From Flavobacteriaceae bacterium (GTDB taxonomy: Bacteria; Bacteroidota; Bacteroidia; Flavobacteriales; Flavobacteriaceae): a stretch of DNA of 64,000 nucleotides. This document shows, in pieces, positions 47,261 to 55,283 of this stretch. The position numbers were made by a program, and so were the translations under genes. Numbering within the stretch: the stretch's first letter is position 1; each line of letters begins with the position of its first letter. The notes under the pieces are model-generated. The model ran no database searches. It saw nothing but the letters and a program-made list of their open reading frames with translations, and was not told the DNA's origin. The DNA is taken from NCBI GenBank assembly GCA_028280265.1, contig JANQMD010000050.1, positions 1-64,000 on the forward strand. The letters are read 5' to 3'.

Positions 47261-49030
47261 ATGAAAACATTAAAATTGTTCAACGCTGTTTTAGCTAAAG
47301 AGTCTAATAAAAAACCAATCACTTTAAAGAACGGATTTATTATAGAGTCAAATGCAAGATGGGCAGAAAAAGAAATTACTGAGTATTACAAAAAAGAAAA
47401 ATTAGATGGTTACGGTCTAAATAAGACTTTTCATAAATCGTGGTTAAAGATTAAATCCAGTTCGCGAGAAAGCTTATGGATGGAGCAAATACAACATTAT
47501 ATTTCTACTTATGGAAGTAATTTTCAAGATGAAATCTACATTCCAGAAGAAGTATTAAATGTTCCTGATCTAAAATTAGTTTTCAAAGTTATAAAAGGAC
47601 TTAATAAAGAAGAGTTAATTTCTAAATGTTTGGATTTATTACAGTCTGGACTTGCCTTAAAAGAAGAGACAATTGATGATATTTTATCCATTTTAATTGA
47701 TGATTTGAAGTATAAATTTAATGGAAATGAGAATATCAAAAACAAGGAAGCAGTTGCGAAAATTGCTGATATTTATGGGGTTTTACCTTCAAATACATTA
47801 GAGTTTTTTAGATATATTATTTATAGATCAACAGGAGATTCTTTATTGATTAAAAGTAACGATGCTATTGAAGCAATAAAAGCTTCTAGTTTTAATCCAG
47901 GAGTTCAATTTGAGCAGTTTGGTTTAGAAAAGTTAGCTGAAATCTTTAATAGATTTAAGCCTTTGTTTCTTGCCTATAAGTCAAAGTGTAGTAGAACTAT
48001 TAACAAGATATCCAAATTGTCTAAAGTTCATCATAAACCACTTGTAAGTAATCCATTAAACCAAGTAACTAGTAACTTATTGATAGATCAAGACATTCAT
48101 TGGTTAGATAACGCTACACCTTTTACCTTATTTAAAGCTATTTCGGCTTGTTACACTAGATTAAGTGGTCAAGAAGCTTTCGTATATAGGATAAGAAATG
48201 GAAAGTCATTCGTTGCTGAAGCAGAGTATAAGGATGTTGTATGGGCAAACTATTATTTCTTAGAAAGCTATTTGAAAAGCAGGTTTGATCTAAGTAGTAG
48301 AACAATCTTCATTCCTGATGACATAAAATATGCTTTACCTACTTCAGAAAAAATGTTTGTTGGAAATATTCCAACTGGGACAAAGTTTTTTGGAGAGTCT
48401 CTAGCTATTGGAGTGTACTGGGAAAATGCTTGGGGTGCTCAAGATATTGATTTATCAGGGTTAAATATTGGAGGCAAAATAGGATGGAATTCTAAGTATA
48501 GTCAAGGAGATGGAAATCTTATGTATTCAGGAGATATTACTGATGCACCAAAAGGGGCTGTAGAATACTTATATGCAAATAATGGCTTAAAAGCTCCTAC
48601 TCTTATTAAAAGTAATGTCTATTATGGTTCCAATAATTGTAACTATAAAATTATTGTTGGGAAAGGTGATGAGATAAATTATAACTATATGATGGATCCA
48701 AATAAACTTTTTGCTGAAGTTAAATCTCAATCAATACAAAGACAGACAATTTTAGGAATGTTAATCCCAGAAGGTAAGAGACAGAGTTTTGTATTATTAA
48801 ACTTTGGTGCGGGACAAACTAGAGTTTCTGGAAACTCAGAAATATCTACTCTTGCAACCAAAGCTTTATACCAACAATGGAACAAATCGCTAATGTTAAG
48901 TCAAGTAATAGAATTATTAGGCGGGAAAATTACTCCTCATAAGAGTAATGCAGATTATGATCTTTCTATAGATAAGTTAGAGAAAGGTCGCTTTATGAAG
49001 CTATTTGTAGAAAATGATTTGAAAAATTAA
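47261..49030 (+). CDS. RtcB-associated protein, TerD-like C-terminal domain
   Basis: A 589-residue soluble protein. The N-terminal ~350 residues are helical (for example SNTLEFFRYIIYRSTGDSLL and FGLEKLAEIFNRFKPLFLAY). The C-terminal part (IDLSGLNIGGKIGWNSKY, NLMYSGDITDAPKGAVEYL, NYNYMMDPNKLFAEV) resembles TerD-like and MXAN_6230/SCO0854-family domains. I know similar proteins as rtcB neighbours in Bacteroidota. It has no recognised catalytic site and may bind the RNA encoded in its leader, in the way Ro60/Rsr binds Y RNA (inference). Confidence 0.55.
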   Translation: MKTLKLFNAVLAKESNKKPITLKNGFIIESNARWAEKEITEYYKKEKLDGYGLNKTFHKSWLKIKSSSRESLWMEQIQHYISTYGSNFQDEIYIPEEVLNVPDLKLVFKVIKGLNKEELISKCLDLLQSGLALKEETIDDILSILIDDLKYKFNGNENIKNKEAVAKIADIYGVLPSNTLEFFRYIIYRSTGDSLLIKSNDAIEAIKASSFNPGVQFEQFGLEKLAEIFNRFKPLFLAYKSKCSRTINKISKLSKVHHKPLVSNPLNQVTSNLLIDQDIHWLDNATPFTLFKAISACYTRLSGQEAFVYRIRNGKSFVAEAEYKDVVWANYYFLESYLKSRFDLSSRTIFIPDDIKYALPTSEKMFVGNIPTGTKFFGESLAIGVYWENAWGAQDIDLSGLNIGGKIGWNSKYSQGDGNLMYSGDITDAPKGAVEYLYANNGLKAPTLIKSNVYYGSNNCNYKIIVGKGDEINYNYMMDPNKLFAEVKSQSIQRQTILGMLIPEGKRQSFVLLNFGAGQTRVSGNSEISTLATKALYQQWNKSLMLSQVIELLGGKITPHKSNADYDLSIDKLEKGRFMKLFVENDLKN

Positions 49031-49043
49031 AATATTAATGAAA

Positions 49044-49072
49044 AAACCCGAGACAATTATCTCGGGTTTTCA
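49044..49072 (-). terminator. Terminator of the element ssb
   Basis: AAACCCGAGA/TCTCGGGTTT with a 6-base loop, also usable in the plus direction for the preceding gene. It is homologous to the hairpin after the host ssb half at 16431-16466. Confidence 0.8.
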
Positions 49073-49093
49073 ATTCATAGCAAAAATTCCCCA

Positions 49094-49429
49094 CTACTTA
49101 TTTCCCAACATCAACAATTCATTACACACCACTTCGGTGATATACCTTTTTTCTCCTTCCTTGGTTTCATAGCTTCGTGAAGTGAGTCTTCCTTCAACCA
49201 TAATTTCATGTCCTTTATGGACATATTTTTCAATGATTTCAGCCGTCTTGTTCCATGCGATTATATTATGCCATTGAGTGTCAGTCACCTTATTTCCCTC
49301 AGCATTCTTATAAGTTTCGTTTGTTGCGATGGCAAACTTTGCCAATTTTTTTCCACTCTCTAATGAGATAATTTCTGGCTCATTTCCTAAATTTCCGATG
49401 AGTTGTACTCTGTTCTTTAATGCATTCAT
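49094..49429 (-). CDS. ssb: Single-stranded DNA-binding protein carried by the element
   Basis: A complete 111-residue OB-fold SSB: MNALKNRVQLIGNLGNEPEI, KLAKFAIATNET, DTQWHNIIAWNK and EGRLTSRSYETKEGEKRYI. It is short and lacks the acidic C-terminal tip of replicative SSB, as in the small flavobacterial paralogue. It is nearly the same protein as the host ssb split by the element. Homology also extends into the terminator downstream, which suggests capture of an ssb locus. It lies 12 bp after the HTH ORF, downstream of the host ssb start region, and can be read from the host promoter. Confidence 0.95.
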   Translation of the reverse strand: MNALKNRVQLIGNLGNEPEIISLESGKKLAKFAIATNETYKNAEGNKVTDTQWHNIIAWNKTAEIIEKYVHKGHEIMVEGRLTSRSYETKEGEKRYITEVVCNELLMLGNK

Positions 49430-49441
49430 AATTTTTCTTTT

Positions 49442-49705
49442 TTATTGTATTAATAGTTCTTTCATTGGGTCATAGCCCAAAATTTCTTTGATTTTTATTT
49501 GATTGTGTTCTTGTGGTATTACTCCTAACCGCTCCCATTTATCAACGGTAGATTCATATACTTCGAGAATTAGAGCCAACTCTTTCTGGGTAAGATTTAA
49601 ATCCAATCTTCCTTTGCGTAAATGTTCTCCGTAGCATGATGGTTGGGAAGGGTATCCTCGACTAGGCTGCCAAGTTGCCGTTAACTCTAGGGTACAAATG
49701 GTCAA
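49442..49705 (-). CDS. HTH domain; C-terminal piece of the serine recombinase in the excised form
   Basis: The frame starts with TTG at 49705 and runs 87 codons. After an odd lead (TICTLELTATWQPSRGYPSQ) it has an XRE-type helix-turn-helix: GEHLRKGRLDLNLTQKELA, then ESTVDKWERLGVIP. Upstream codons ggc-acc-acg-tcg connect in phase to codon 491 of the recombinase across the TGCC core when the element is circular. In the integrated state the piece may be silent or expressed from the host ssb transcript starting at TTG. It is therefore probably a split gene part, not an independent regulator. Confidence 0.8.
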   Translation of the reverse strand: MTICTLELTATWQPSRGYPSQPSCYGEHLRKGRLDLNLTQKELALILEVYESTVDKWERLGVIPQEHNQIKIKEILGYDPMKELLIQ

Positions 49706-49874
49706 CGACGTGGTGCCATTGGGTATCTGTTATTTTTTCTCCTTTTGCATTGCGATACGTTTCATTCGTAGCAATCGCAAATTTTGCTAATTTCTTCCCA
49801 CTCTCTAAAGTGATAATTTCGGGTTCGTTTCCTAAGTTTCCAATCAACTGTACTCTGTTTCTAAGTGCGTTCAT
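49662..49874 (-). pseudogene. ssb: ssb 5' half (host copy split by integration)
   Basis: The ORF encodes MNALRNRVQLIGNLGNEPEI and continues through ITDTQWH, then switches at the TGCC core (49714) into element sequence (VVDHLYPRVNGNLAA) and stops at 49662. Only 49714-49874 is host ssb. The truncated protein keeps half an OB fold and should not bind DNA. The native ssb start and leader remain intact upstream and can drive the HTH ORF and the element ssb. Confidence 0.92.
49690..49717. other. attR: right attP arm plus core TGCC
   Basis: The element arm GGGTACAAATGGTCAACGAC (49690-49709) is inverted relative to the left arm at 16671-16690 and matches in 18 of 20 positions. The core TGCC is at 49714-49717. 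Host ssb sequence follows to the right. Confidence 0.85.
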
Positions 49875-49894
49875 AATATTTATTTTTTTATTTA

Positions 49895-49913
49895 TCCTGA
49901 ATTCTGTTCAGGA
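49895..49913. promoter_or_regulatory. Inverted repeat in the ssb leader
   Basis: TCCTGAA-TTCTG-TTCAGGA, 7-bp arms, about 20 bp before the ssb start codon. It may be a stress-response operator or an mRNA hairpin. Further out (49914-50077) lies the divergent control region of ssb and the DinB gene. Confidence 0.4.
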
Positions 49914-50077
49914 AATTAAACAGTTAAGACTTGCCATTCGGATACTGATCATTGATGCAGCACTTCGTTGACAAGGCAAAGATGCAACATCATGCAAGTT
50001 AGATTCGGTTGTCACTCGTTTACTTTCGGTTGTAAATATTTGTAGTCGTTTGTAATCGTATAATTTATATCTTTGTA

Positions 50078-50104
50078 GGCAACTATATACCAAATGGGAC
50101 AAGA
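50078..50104 (+). repeat. Left terminal inverted repeat of the IS1595 transposon
   Basis: 27 bp, identical to the reverse complement of 53325-53351. Its inner part TGGGACAAGA resembles the TGGGACATG word near 51433, at the transposase side, a possible older or alternative IS end. Confidence 0.9.
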
Positions 50105-50319
50105 GTAGATATTTTTTCTAAGTAGTATAGAGTAGCAATTTTTTGAAAAATTCAAATTTCGTGAGTGTTAGTACACCTCACTTCCTCGATCTAACGAGGC
50201 GGTATCTAAGCCAAAACAGAATCTTTTCGGCGATAGCCTAAATATTAAAGAACATTCTACAAACTAATCAATGTATTTAACTCTGATTAAACGTTCAAAA
50301 CCGATTTGTAGAGAAAGTT

Positions 50320-50445
50320 TTATTTCTTTTCTTTAGGACGAGGCACAGAAACAATCAGCACCTCGTCTAAAGTACCATCTATTTTGAGTTTCTTTTCGTA
50401 TTTCTCAGCTCGTTCTTTTTTCTTTTTGTTTTTTTCTTCTGCCAT
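50320..50445 (-). CDS. Small basic companion ORF of the transposase
   Basis: A 41-residue ORF on the minus strand (MAEEKNKKKKERAEKYEKK, then KIDGTLDEVLIVSVPRPKEK). It is 19 bp downstream of the transposase gene on the same strand. Short lysine-rich ORFs with a K-DGT-DEV-type core often accompany insertion sequences of Bacteroidota, so a helper role in transposition is plausible. The rest of 50105-50464 has only hairpins (for example CCTCG/CGAGG at 50184-50199). Confidence 0.5.
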   Translation of the reverse strand: MAEEKNKKKKERAEKYEKKLKIDGTLDEVLIVSVPRPKEKK

Positions 50446-50464
50446 ACATCAAAGTTACTAATTA

Positions 50465-51400
50465 TTAGTTAGCAGTCAACTGATTGTAAGACAAAACACT
50501 CTCACTATCATTTAAGAACTTTTCAAACTTCTGTTGTCCTGTGAGAGTACGATTATTGAATCGAGCCGAAAACTCATCTAAGTATCTACTTAAATGTTTG
50601 TCACTTACTTGGTGGTAGATGCCGTATAAACCTCTCTTTAACACACTCCAAAAGTTTTCTATTGTATTAGTGTGTACACTTCCTTCTACATATATATTTA
50701 AAGCGTGTTTTATACTATCATGTGTATAGTACTTTTTCAAGTGATTATATACTGGTGCTTCATCTGAATAGATAGTAGCACCTTTTGGAACGTGTTTAGA
50801 GATAAATGCTCCCATATTGGATAACTCTGCATTGGGAACATACTTTAAAACTACATCACCATTTCTTTCAATGATTCCTACAACGGTTTTTTTAGGAACA
50901 TAGGGTTTTCCCTCATTGGTCAAGTTTTTGTCCTTTAATGAACGTCTTTTACTAATGTGTTTGTTGCCTTCCTTTCCACCGATATAAGCCTCATCTACTT
51001 CTACCATTTTATCTTCTCCTAACATTCTAGGTGATTTATCTTTTAGCATTTCTCTAATGCGGTGTAAAACAAACCATGCGCTTTTCTGTGTGATGCCTAA
51101 TTGCTCACCTAATTGCACAGAACTAATACCTTTCTTACTTGTAGTAGCCAAATAAATAGAAGCAAACCATATTCTTAAAGGAATCTTAGAGTTTTGGAAG
51201 ATTGTTCCTACCTTAACAGTAAACTTCTTATGACACTCCTTATTTGAACACTTGTAACCTCTGTTCGTTTTATAGGGCTTCTCAGCTCCACAATGTGGAC
51301 ACGTAGGGTTTCCCTGCCATCTTAGATTCTCGTAATATTCGATACAAGTACTTTCCTCTCTGAAGTAGTCTAAAAGCTGTGGAAGTGATTTAAAGTTCAT
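50465..51400 (-). CDS. IS1595-family transposase (ISXO2-like)
   Basis: A 311-residue transposase. The N-terminal zinc ribbon has CPHCGAEKPY and CSNKECHKKF. The helix-turn-helix is SSVQLGEQLGITQKSAWFVL. The ISXO2-like catalytic core shows VDEAYIGGKEG (first Asp), TIYSDEAPVY (second Asp) and HTNTIENFWS (Asn/Glu). The length and motif spacing are normal, so it is probably active. Confidence 0.93.
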   Translation of the reverse strand: MNFKSLPQLLDYFREESTCIEYYENLRWQGNPTCPHCGAEKPYKTNRGYKCSNKECHKKFTVKVGTIFQNSKIPLRIWFASIYLATTSKKGISSVQLGEQLGITQKSAWFVLHRIREMLKDKSPRMLGEDKMVEVDEAYIGGKEGNKHISKRRSLKDKNLTNEGKPYVPKKTVVGIIERNGDVVLKYVPNAELSNMGAFISKHVPKGATIYSDEAPVYNHLKKYYTHDSIKHALNIYVEGSVHTNTIENFWSVLKRGLYGIYHQVSDKHLSRYLDEFSARFNNRTLTGQQKFEKFLNDSESVLSYNQLTAN

Positions 51401-51554
51401 GGTTTCTGTGTTTTACACTTCAAAGATATAAAACATGTCCCAACAAACACCTAATATATGTGTATTTTTATGTTATTTAGAGTCATTCTAATATTTTTAT
51501 CGTAAAAAATTATTTTTTTAATGCTATTTAGAATAATATTTCTATCTTTATCAC

Positions 51555-52061
51555 ATGGATTTATTGCAAAGCTTATTAAATGAGAAAGAGATGCTTCTAA
51601 GAAGGCTTCAAGATATTGATGCTACTCTCATGAAGCTTCAAAATAGTGAGCAATTAAATCCAAATGAAGTAGGCCTTGAATTAAAGAATCACAATGCTAT
51701 ATCAGAAGTGTATAATGAAATAGATTCTAAAAAAGGTTTCCCAATCAAATTGAAGAAAGCCGCCAAACTTCGTTGGTTATTTAAAAATGTGTTTACCCAG
51801 GGGTTAAGGTTTCAAGAAATACAAGATGTTTTTAATGATTATAATGGCTTAGATGCTTATGGTAGAGAGGTTAGACTAGAATCTACTGTTCGTGTACTTA
51901 AATCTAAAGGTGATATTAAAGCTGTTAAATATAATAACTCAAATAAGCTGAGTTTTTGGGGCCTTTCTGAATGGATAGAAGGTGATGATTTTAAAGATGA
52001 GTATAAACCTAAAGATGAGTTTTTACCCACTTTAATTGAAAGTAGAGAAGTGATTGGATGA
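51555..52061 (+). CDS. Transposon passenger protein, unknown
   Basis: A 168-residue protein. An N-terminal coiled coil (LLQSLLNEKEMLLRRLQDID) is followed by a possible winged-helix part (RWLFKNVFTQGLRFQEIQDVF, then STVRVLKSKGDIKAVKYNN). It is expressed away from the transposase. I do not know the family. It may be a DNA-binding passenger. Confidence 0.55.
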   Translation: MDLLQSLLNEKEMLLRRLQDIDATLMKLQNSEQLNPNEVGLELKNHNAISEVYNEIDSKKGFPIKLKKAAKLRWLFKNVFTQGLRFQEIQDVFNDYNGLDAYGREVRLESTVRVLKSKGDIKAVKYNNSNKLSFWGLSEWIEGDDFKDEYKPKDEFLPTLIESREVIG

Positions 52062-52202
52062 TATTTAAGATTTGACAGATTCACCGAGAAAAAGGTGTAG
52101 TATAATCAAGTTTTAGCTATAAGAGATTTTTTGATAACAAAAAAATTGAACTAATTTTGAGTTAAAGTATTGACTTTTCGAAAAAGTGTAGTACTATTTA
52201 AA

Positions 52203-52231
52203 TAAATAAAAAAGCACCCTTAAAGAGTGCT
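52203..52231 (-). terminator. Hairpin terminator on the minus strand
   Basis: AGCAC/GTGCT stem (52213-52231) with an A run on the plus strand, i.e. a T run on the minus strand. It could end the RadC-side transcript. It lies in a 500-bp gap (52062-52562) with no supportable ORF. That gap contains repeated GACCTG/CAGGTTG words (about 52320-52410) that could be an RNA. Confidence 0.6.
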
Positions 52232-52415
52232 GTAAATTATCAAAGTTCCGAAGGTTCGAAGGCGGTCTCATTAGCCGTTCTTAGATCGAGTTTAGTAGGC
52301 TCAACTTCGGTATTTCATGGTGACCTGATGACCTGTCAACATATACAGGTTGCAAGTTAAATTGGGCTTTCCCTCATTAAGAAATGACCTAAACAAACCA
52401 ACAGGTTGCCATTTT

Positions 52416-52450
52416 AAAAAACGTCGATGTTCGTAGCATCGGCGTTTTTC
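52416..52450 (+). terminator. Terminator on the plus strand
   Basis: aacgtcgatg/catcggcgtt stem with one wobble, a 7-base loop and a TTTTTC tail. It may end a transcript starting after the 168-residue gene. Confidence 0.75.
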
Positions 52451-52562
52451 GTTATAACAAATCTAGGAAAATTATTCCATATATTTACTCAGAATCAAAT
52501 AAAAATACGAAATAAGGTGTTTAATTCGTATTTTTTACTAAATAAAGCCTTATATCGTAATT

Positions 52563-52802
52563 ATGAATGCAAAAGTAAAAGTACTCTTTCTTGCAGTAAA
52601 TAAAGAAAGGGTGGTTTGTGTTTCTACAAATTTGACTGATTTTTTACGGAAAATGAAAGTTATTGAACCAACTATCAAAGGAAACTCTCACTATGAAAAG
52701 AAGTTTAAAAAACAAGATTTAATAACGTTCATAAATATAGAAACTGGCGAAAAGTATAATTTTCAAAAGATAATTAACTCAAAAACTATCAAGAAACCTT
52801 AA
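52563..52802 (+). CDS. Small transposon passenger protein
   Basis: A 79-residue protein (MNAKVKVLFLAVNKERVVCV, then KKQDLITFINIETGEKYNF). It is beta-alpha in character, with no recognised family. It ends inside the 3' end of the convergent RadC-like gene (14 bp overlap). Confidence 0.45.
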   Translation: MNAKVKVLFLAVNKERVVCVSTNLTDFLRKMKVIEPTIKGNSHYEKKFKKQDLITFINIETGEKYNFQKIINSKTIKKP

Positions 52803-53301
52803 AATTACCTGATTTTAAAATACTGGTATAATCTTTAGATTCACAAATAATAATATGGTCTAAGACTTCTATTTTCAAAGTTTTTGCGCCTAACATTATG
52901 GTTTTAGTTAGTTCGTAATCTGCTACACTAGGTTCTAAATTTCCAGAGGGGTGGTTATGACAAAGAATGATCTTTTTACACTTTTTAGCAACTGCGAAAT
53001 TGAACACTTCTACAGGGTCTACATTGTTTTTGTTTAAAGTTCCAATGGTGAGAAGCTCGATATACTCAATATCATTACTGGTACTTAACCCTATAGACCA
53101 AAAATATTCCTTCTTTCTGTGAAGTCTGTTTTGTCTCAGTAAAATACGTCTCATTATCCTAGCAATATCACTAGAATTAGCAATCCTTAAATTTTCGTCT
53201 TTAGGCGGTCGTACGTTCATCAATTTTTCTTTCAACCAAAGATAGAATTTTTCTAGCATCCTTTTATTATGTTTATATTTAATGCGAGTAGTTAATCGCA
53301 T
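52789..53301 (-). CDS. RadC-like JAB-domain protein in the transposon
   Basis: Up to 170 residues; the ATG at 53259 (MLEKFYLWLKEK) is as likely as the one at 53301, which lies inside an inverted repeat (AATGCGA/TCGCATT, 53281-53302). The JAMM motif is CHNHPSGNLEPSVADYE near residue 115, and ILDHIIICESKDYTS-type strands follow. It is a second RadC relative in this window, different in sequence from the one at 36009-36485. It is a passenger of the IS1595 element. Confidence 0.8.
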   Translation of the reverse strand: MRLTTRIKYKHNKRMLEKFYLWLKEKLMNVRPPKDENLRIANSSDIARIMRRILLRQNRLHRKKEYFWSIGLSTSNDIEYIELLTIGTLNKNNVDPVEVFNFAVAKKCKKIILCHNHPSGNLEPSVADYELTKTIMLGAKTLKIEVLDHIIICESKDYTSILKSGNFKVS

Positions 53302-53324
53302 TATTAATCATTTAAGTAGAGGTT

Positions 53325-53351
53325 TCTTGTCCCATTTGGTATATAGTTGCC
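53325..53351 (-). repeat. Right terminal inverted repeat of the IS1595 transposon
   Basis: 27 bp, starting TCTTGTCCCATTTGG, the exact complement of the left repeat. It is followed directly by the second TCTTTGTA copy. Confidence 0.9.
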
Positions 53352-53362
53352 TCTTTGTAGGC

Positions 53363-53887
53363 ATGAAAGAATTCAGCATTGACAAGGCTCTAGAAGTTTT
53401 AAGGCAGACACCTACAACTCTGAGCAATTTTTTAGAGAATCTATCGGATGATTGGATTTATGTCAATGAAGGTCCAGAAACATGGTCTGCGTACGACATC
53501 ATTGGCCACTTAATTCATGGAGAAAAAACAGATTGGATTCCGAGATTGAATAAAATCTTAAAAGAGACGAATAAGAACTTTGAATCGTTTGATCGCTTTG
53601 CTCAGTTTGAAAACTCGAAAGGGAAAAGCTTATTAACGCTTTTGACTGAATTCAACAATTTAAGGATACAAAACCTTGAATATTTGATCTCTTTAAATCT
53701 TACAGATTCTGATTTGGAACAAAGGGGAATCCATCCAGAGTTTGGTCAAGTAAGTGCAAAGCAGTTATTGGCGACTTGGGTGACACACGATTTAGGGCAC
53801 ATTGCTCAAATAGCTCGGGTCTTAGCCAAACAATACAAAAATGAAGTGGGTCCTTGGACAGCTTATATTTCAATTCTTAATTCATAA
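53363..53887 (+). CDS. DinB-family protein
   Basis: About 174 residues from ATG 53363 (MKEFSIDKALEVLRQTP). The DinB/YfiT-like helical bundle shows metal-site histidines in DIIGHLIHGEKTDWIPR and TWVTHDLGHIAQIARVL. Such proteins are metal-dependent thiol-transferase-like enzymes of unknown substrate. An upstream in-frame ATG at 53282 would read through transposon sequence and is rejected. Its native promoter at 50050-50075 is now 3.3 kb away, cut off by the transposon. Confidence 0.85.
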   Translation: MKEFSIDKALEVLRQTPTTLSNFLENLSDDWIYVNEGPETWSAYDIIGHLIHGEKTDWIPRLNKILKETNKNFESFDRFAQFENSKGKSLLTLLTEFNNLRIQNLEYLISLNLTDSDLEQRGIHPEFGQVSAKQLLATWVTHDLGHIAQIARVLAKQYKNEVGPWTAYISILNS

Positions 53888-53915
53888 AACCAACGAGCGA
53901 CTAAAATTTAAATGT

Positions 53916-54455
53916 GTGAAATTTTACTTAGAAACTAAACGATTGATTTTAAGAGAAGTATTGGAGTCTGATGTAAACGGAATGTTTGAGCTAGATTCCA
54001 ATGCTAAAGTACATCGATATTTAGGAAATAACACTATCAAAACTTTAGAGCAAGCAAAAGAAATCATTGGTTTTATACGATTGCAATACAAAGAAAGAGG
54101 TATTGGTCGTTTTGCAGCTATTGAAAAAAGCTCTGGTGATTTTATTGGATGGTCGGGATTAAAATTAAACTCAGGAAAAAAGGAGGAATTAAACGGGCTC
54201 TCAGAATTTATAGATATTGGCTATCGATTCATCCCAAAATATTGGGGAAAAGGCTATGCAACTGAGTCCTCAGTAGCAATGTTGCAGTTTGGTTTTGAGA
54301 CGATGAATTACGATACAATTTATGGGGCAGCAGAGGTTGAAAATATAGCTTCTAATAAAGTTTTAAAAAAAATAGGACAGCAATTCAAGAACGAATTTCT
54401 CTATGAGAATATAAAGTGTCATTGGTACGAATTAAAAAAAGAAAACTATGGATAA
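53916..54455 (+). CDS. GNAT acetyltransferase (RimJ/RimL-like)
   Basis: About 179 residues from a GTG at 53916 (VKFYLETKRLILRE); the frame is open further upstream but that part overlaps dinB and lacks homology. GNAT marks: TKRLILREVLESDV, FIDIGYRFIPKYWGKGYATE (acetyl-CoA loop) and AAEVENIASNKVLKKIG. It acetylates an N-terminal or small-molecule amine. It overlaps the next gene by 8 bp. Confidence 0.82.
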   Translation: MKFYLETKRLILREVLESDVNGMFELDSNAKVHRYLGNNTIKTLEQAKEIIGFIRLQYKERGIGRFAAIEKSSGDFIGWSGLKLNSGKKEELNGLSEFIDIGYRFIPKYWGKGYATESSVAMLQFGFETMNYDTIYGAAEVENIASNKVLKKIGQQFKNEFLYENIKCHWYELKKENYG

Positions 54456-54801
54456 AAGACAATGTTTGGAATGTGGTGAAACTGTAAGAGGTAGAGTAGA
54501 TAAGAAATTTTGCTCCGATTATTGCCGAAATTCTTACAATAACAAGGTGAACAAGGACAGTAAAAATCTCATTCGAAATATCAATAACCGTTTAAGAAAG
54601 AATTATAAAATCTTATCAGAATTAAATACTTCTGGTAAAACAAAAGTATCAAGAACTAGATTGTACGATCGTGGTTTCGATTTTCAACTGTTTACCTCTA
54701 TTTACAAAACAAAGACAGGTAATATTTACTTTTATGTATACGACCAAGGCTATCTAGCATTGGAAAATGAGATCTATTTACTGATCAAAAGGGAAATATA
54801 A
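54448..54801 (+). CDS. Zinc-ribbon protein, unknown
   Basis: A 117-residue protein with an N-terminal four-cysteine zinc site (CLECG, then CSDYCRNSYN). A basic helix (LIRNINNRLRKNYKIL) and a beta C-terminus with FYVYDQGYLALENE follow. The family is common in flavobacteria; no function is known. It is coupled to the GNAT gene by overlap. Confidence 0.7.
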   Translation: MDKRQCLECGETVRGRVDKKFCSDYCRNSYNNKVNKDSKNLIRNINNRLRKNYKILSELNTSGKTKVSRTRLYDRGFDFQLFTSIYKTKTGNIYFYVYDQGYLALENEIYLLIKREI

Positions 54802-54815
54802 AATAGAGAAAGTTA

Positions 54816-55283
54816 TTATTTCCAGCGATTCCCTTTTACTTTTAGAGCGGCCTTTAGAATATCTTTCTGGCTAATTTGACCCACTAATTTTCCGTTTTCA
54901 ATAATTGGAAAACGTCTCCTTTTTGAGCTGATAAATTTATTGGCAGCATCAAAAATATTCATGTTTTTATCGATGGTCTCTACATTCGAAACCATGTTCT
55001 TTTCCACCGTATGATTATTGTCTAAAGGCATATTATAATATTTACTTTCAGAGATATGCTTCATACAATCACCTTCAGAAATAATCCCTATCAACTCATC
55101 ATTCTCATTCACAACAGGTCCTCCTGATATTCGATGTTTGATTAATGTTTCTATGACCTCTTCAATCGATTGATTAGGACGAAATGTAACGAGTTTCGTA
55201 GTCATATAATCTCCCACTAAAATTTGGTCTACAGGTGCAGAAATATTCTTATCTCTCTTACCTTGAAAATTGATAATCCCCAT
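54816..55283 (-). CDS. CBS-domain pair protein
   Basis: A 155-residue protein made of two CBS domains: VGDYMTTKLVTFRPNQSIEE with HRISGGPVVNENDELIGIIS, and MVSNVETIDKNMN with RRRFPIIENGKLVGQIS. Such stand-alone pairs bind adenine nucleotides and regulate partner proteins. No partner is adjacent. It is convergent with the zinc-ribbon gene. Confidence 0.85.
   Translation of the reverse strand: MGIINFQGKRDKNISAPVDQILVGDYMTTKLVTFRPNQSIEEVIETLIKHRISGGPVVNENDELIGIISEGDCMKHISESKYYNMPLDNNHTVEKNMVSNVETIDKNMNIFDAANKFISSKRRRFPIIENGKLVGQISQKDILKAALKVKGNRWK

Larger units (their letters stand above)
50078..53351. mobile_element. IS1595-family transposon with passenger genes
   Basis: A 27-bp perfect inverted repeat bounds the element: 50078-50104 (starting GGCAACTATATACC) and its complement at 53325-53351. 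The 8-bp target duplication TCTTTGTA lies at 50070-50077 and 53352-53359, the length typical of IS1595 elements. Inside are the transposase, a 41-residue companion ORF, two unknown ORFs and a RadC-like protein. The insertion splits the -7 box (TATCTTTG) of the DinB-gene promoter. Confidence 0.9.

Noticed and set aside
49442..49705. Independent HTH regulator gene
   Set aside because: There is no ATG. The first possible start is a TTG inside the att arm, and the frame is in phase with the recombinase across the circular junction. It is treated as a split gene part.
49908..50102. Short ORF overlapping the ssb/DinB control region and transposon end
   Set aside because: It is composed of the transposon inverted repeat and non-coding leader. 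The same peptide string arises in the opposite repeat at 53282-53362, which explains the apparent similarity.
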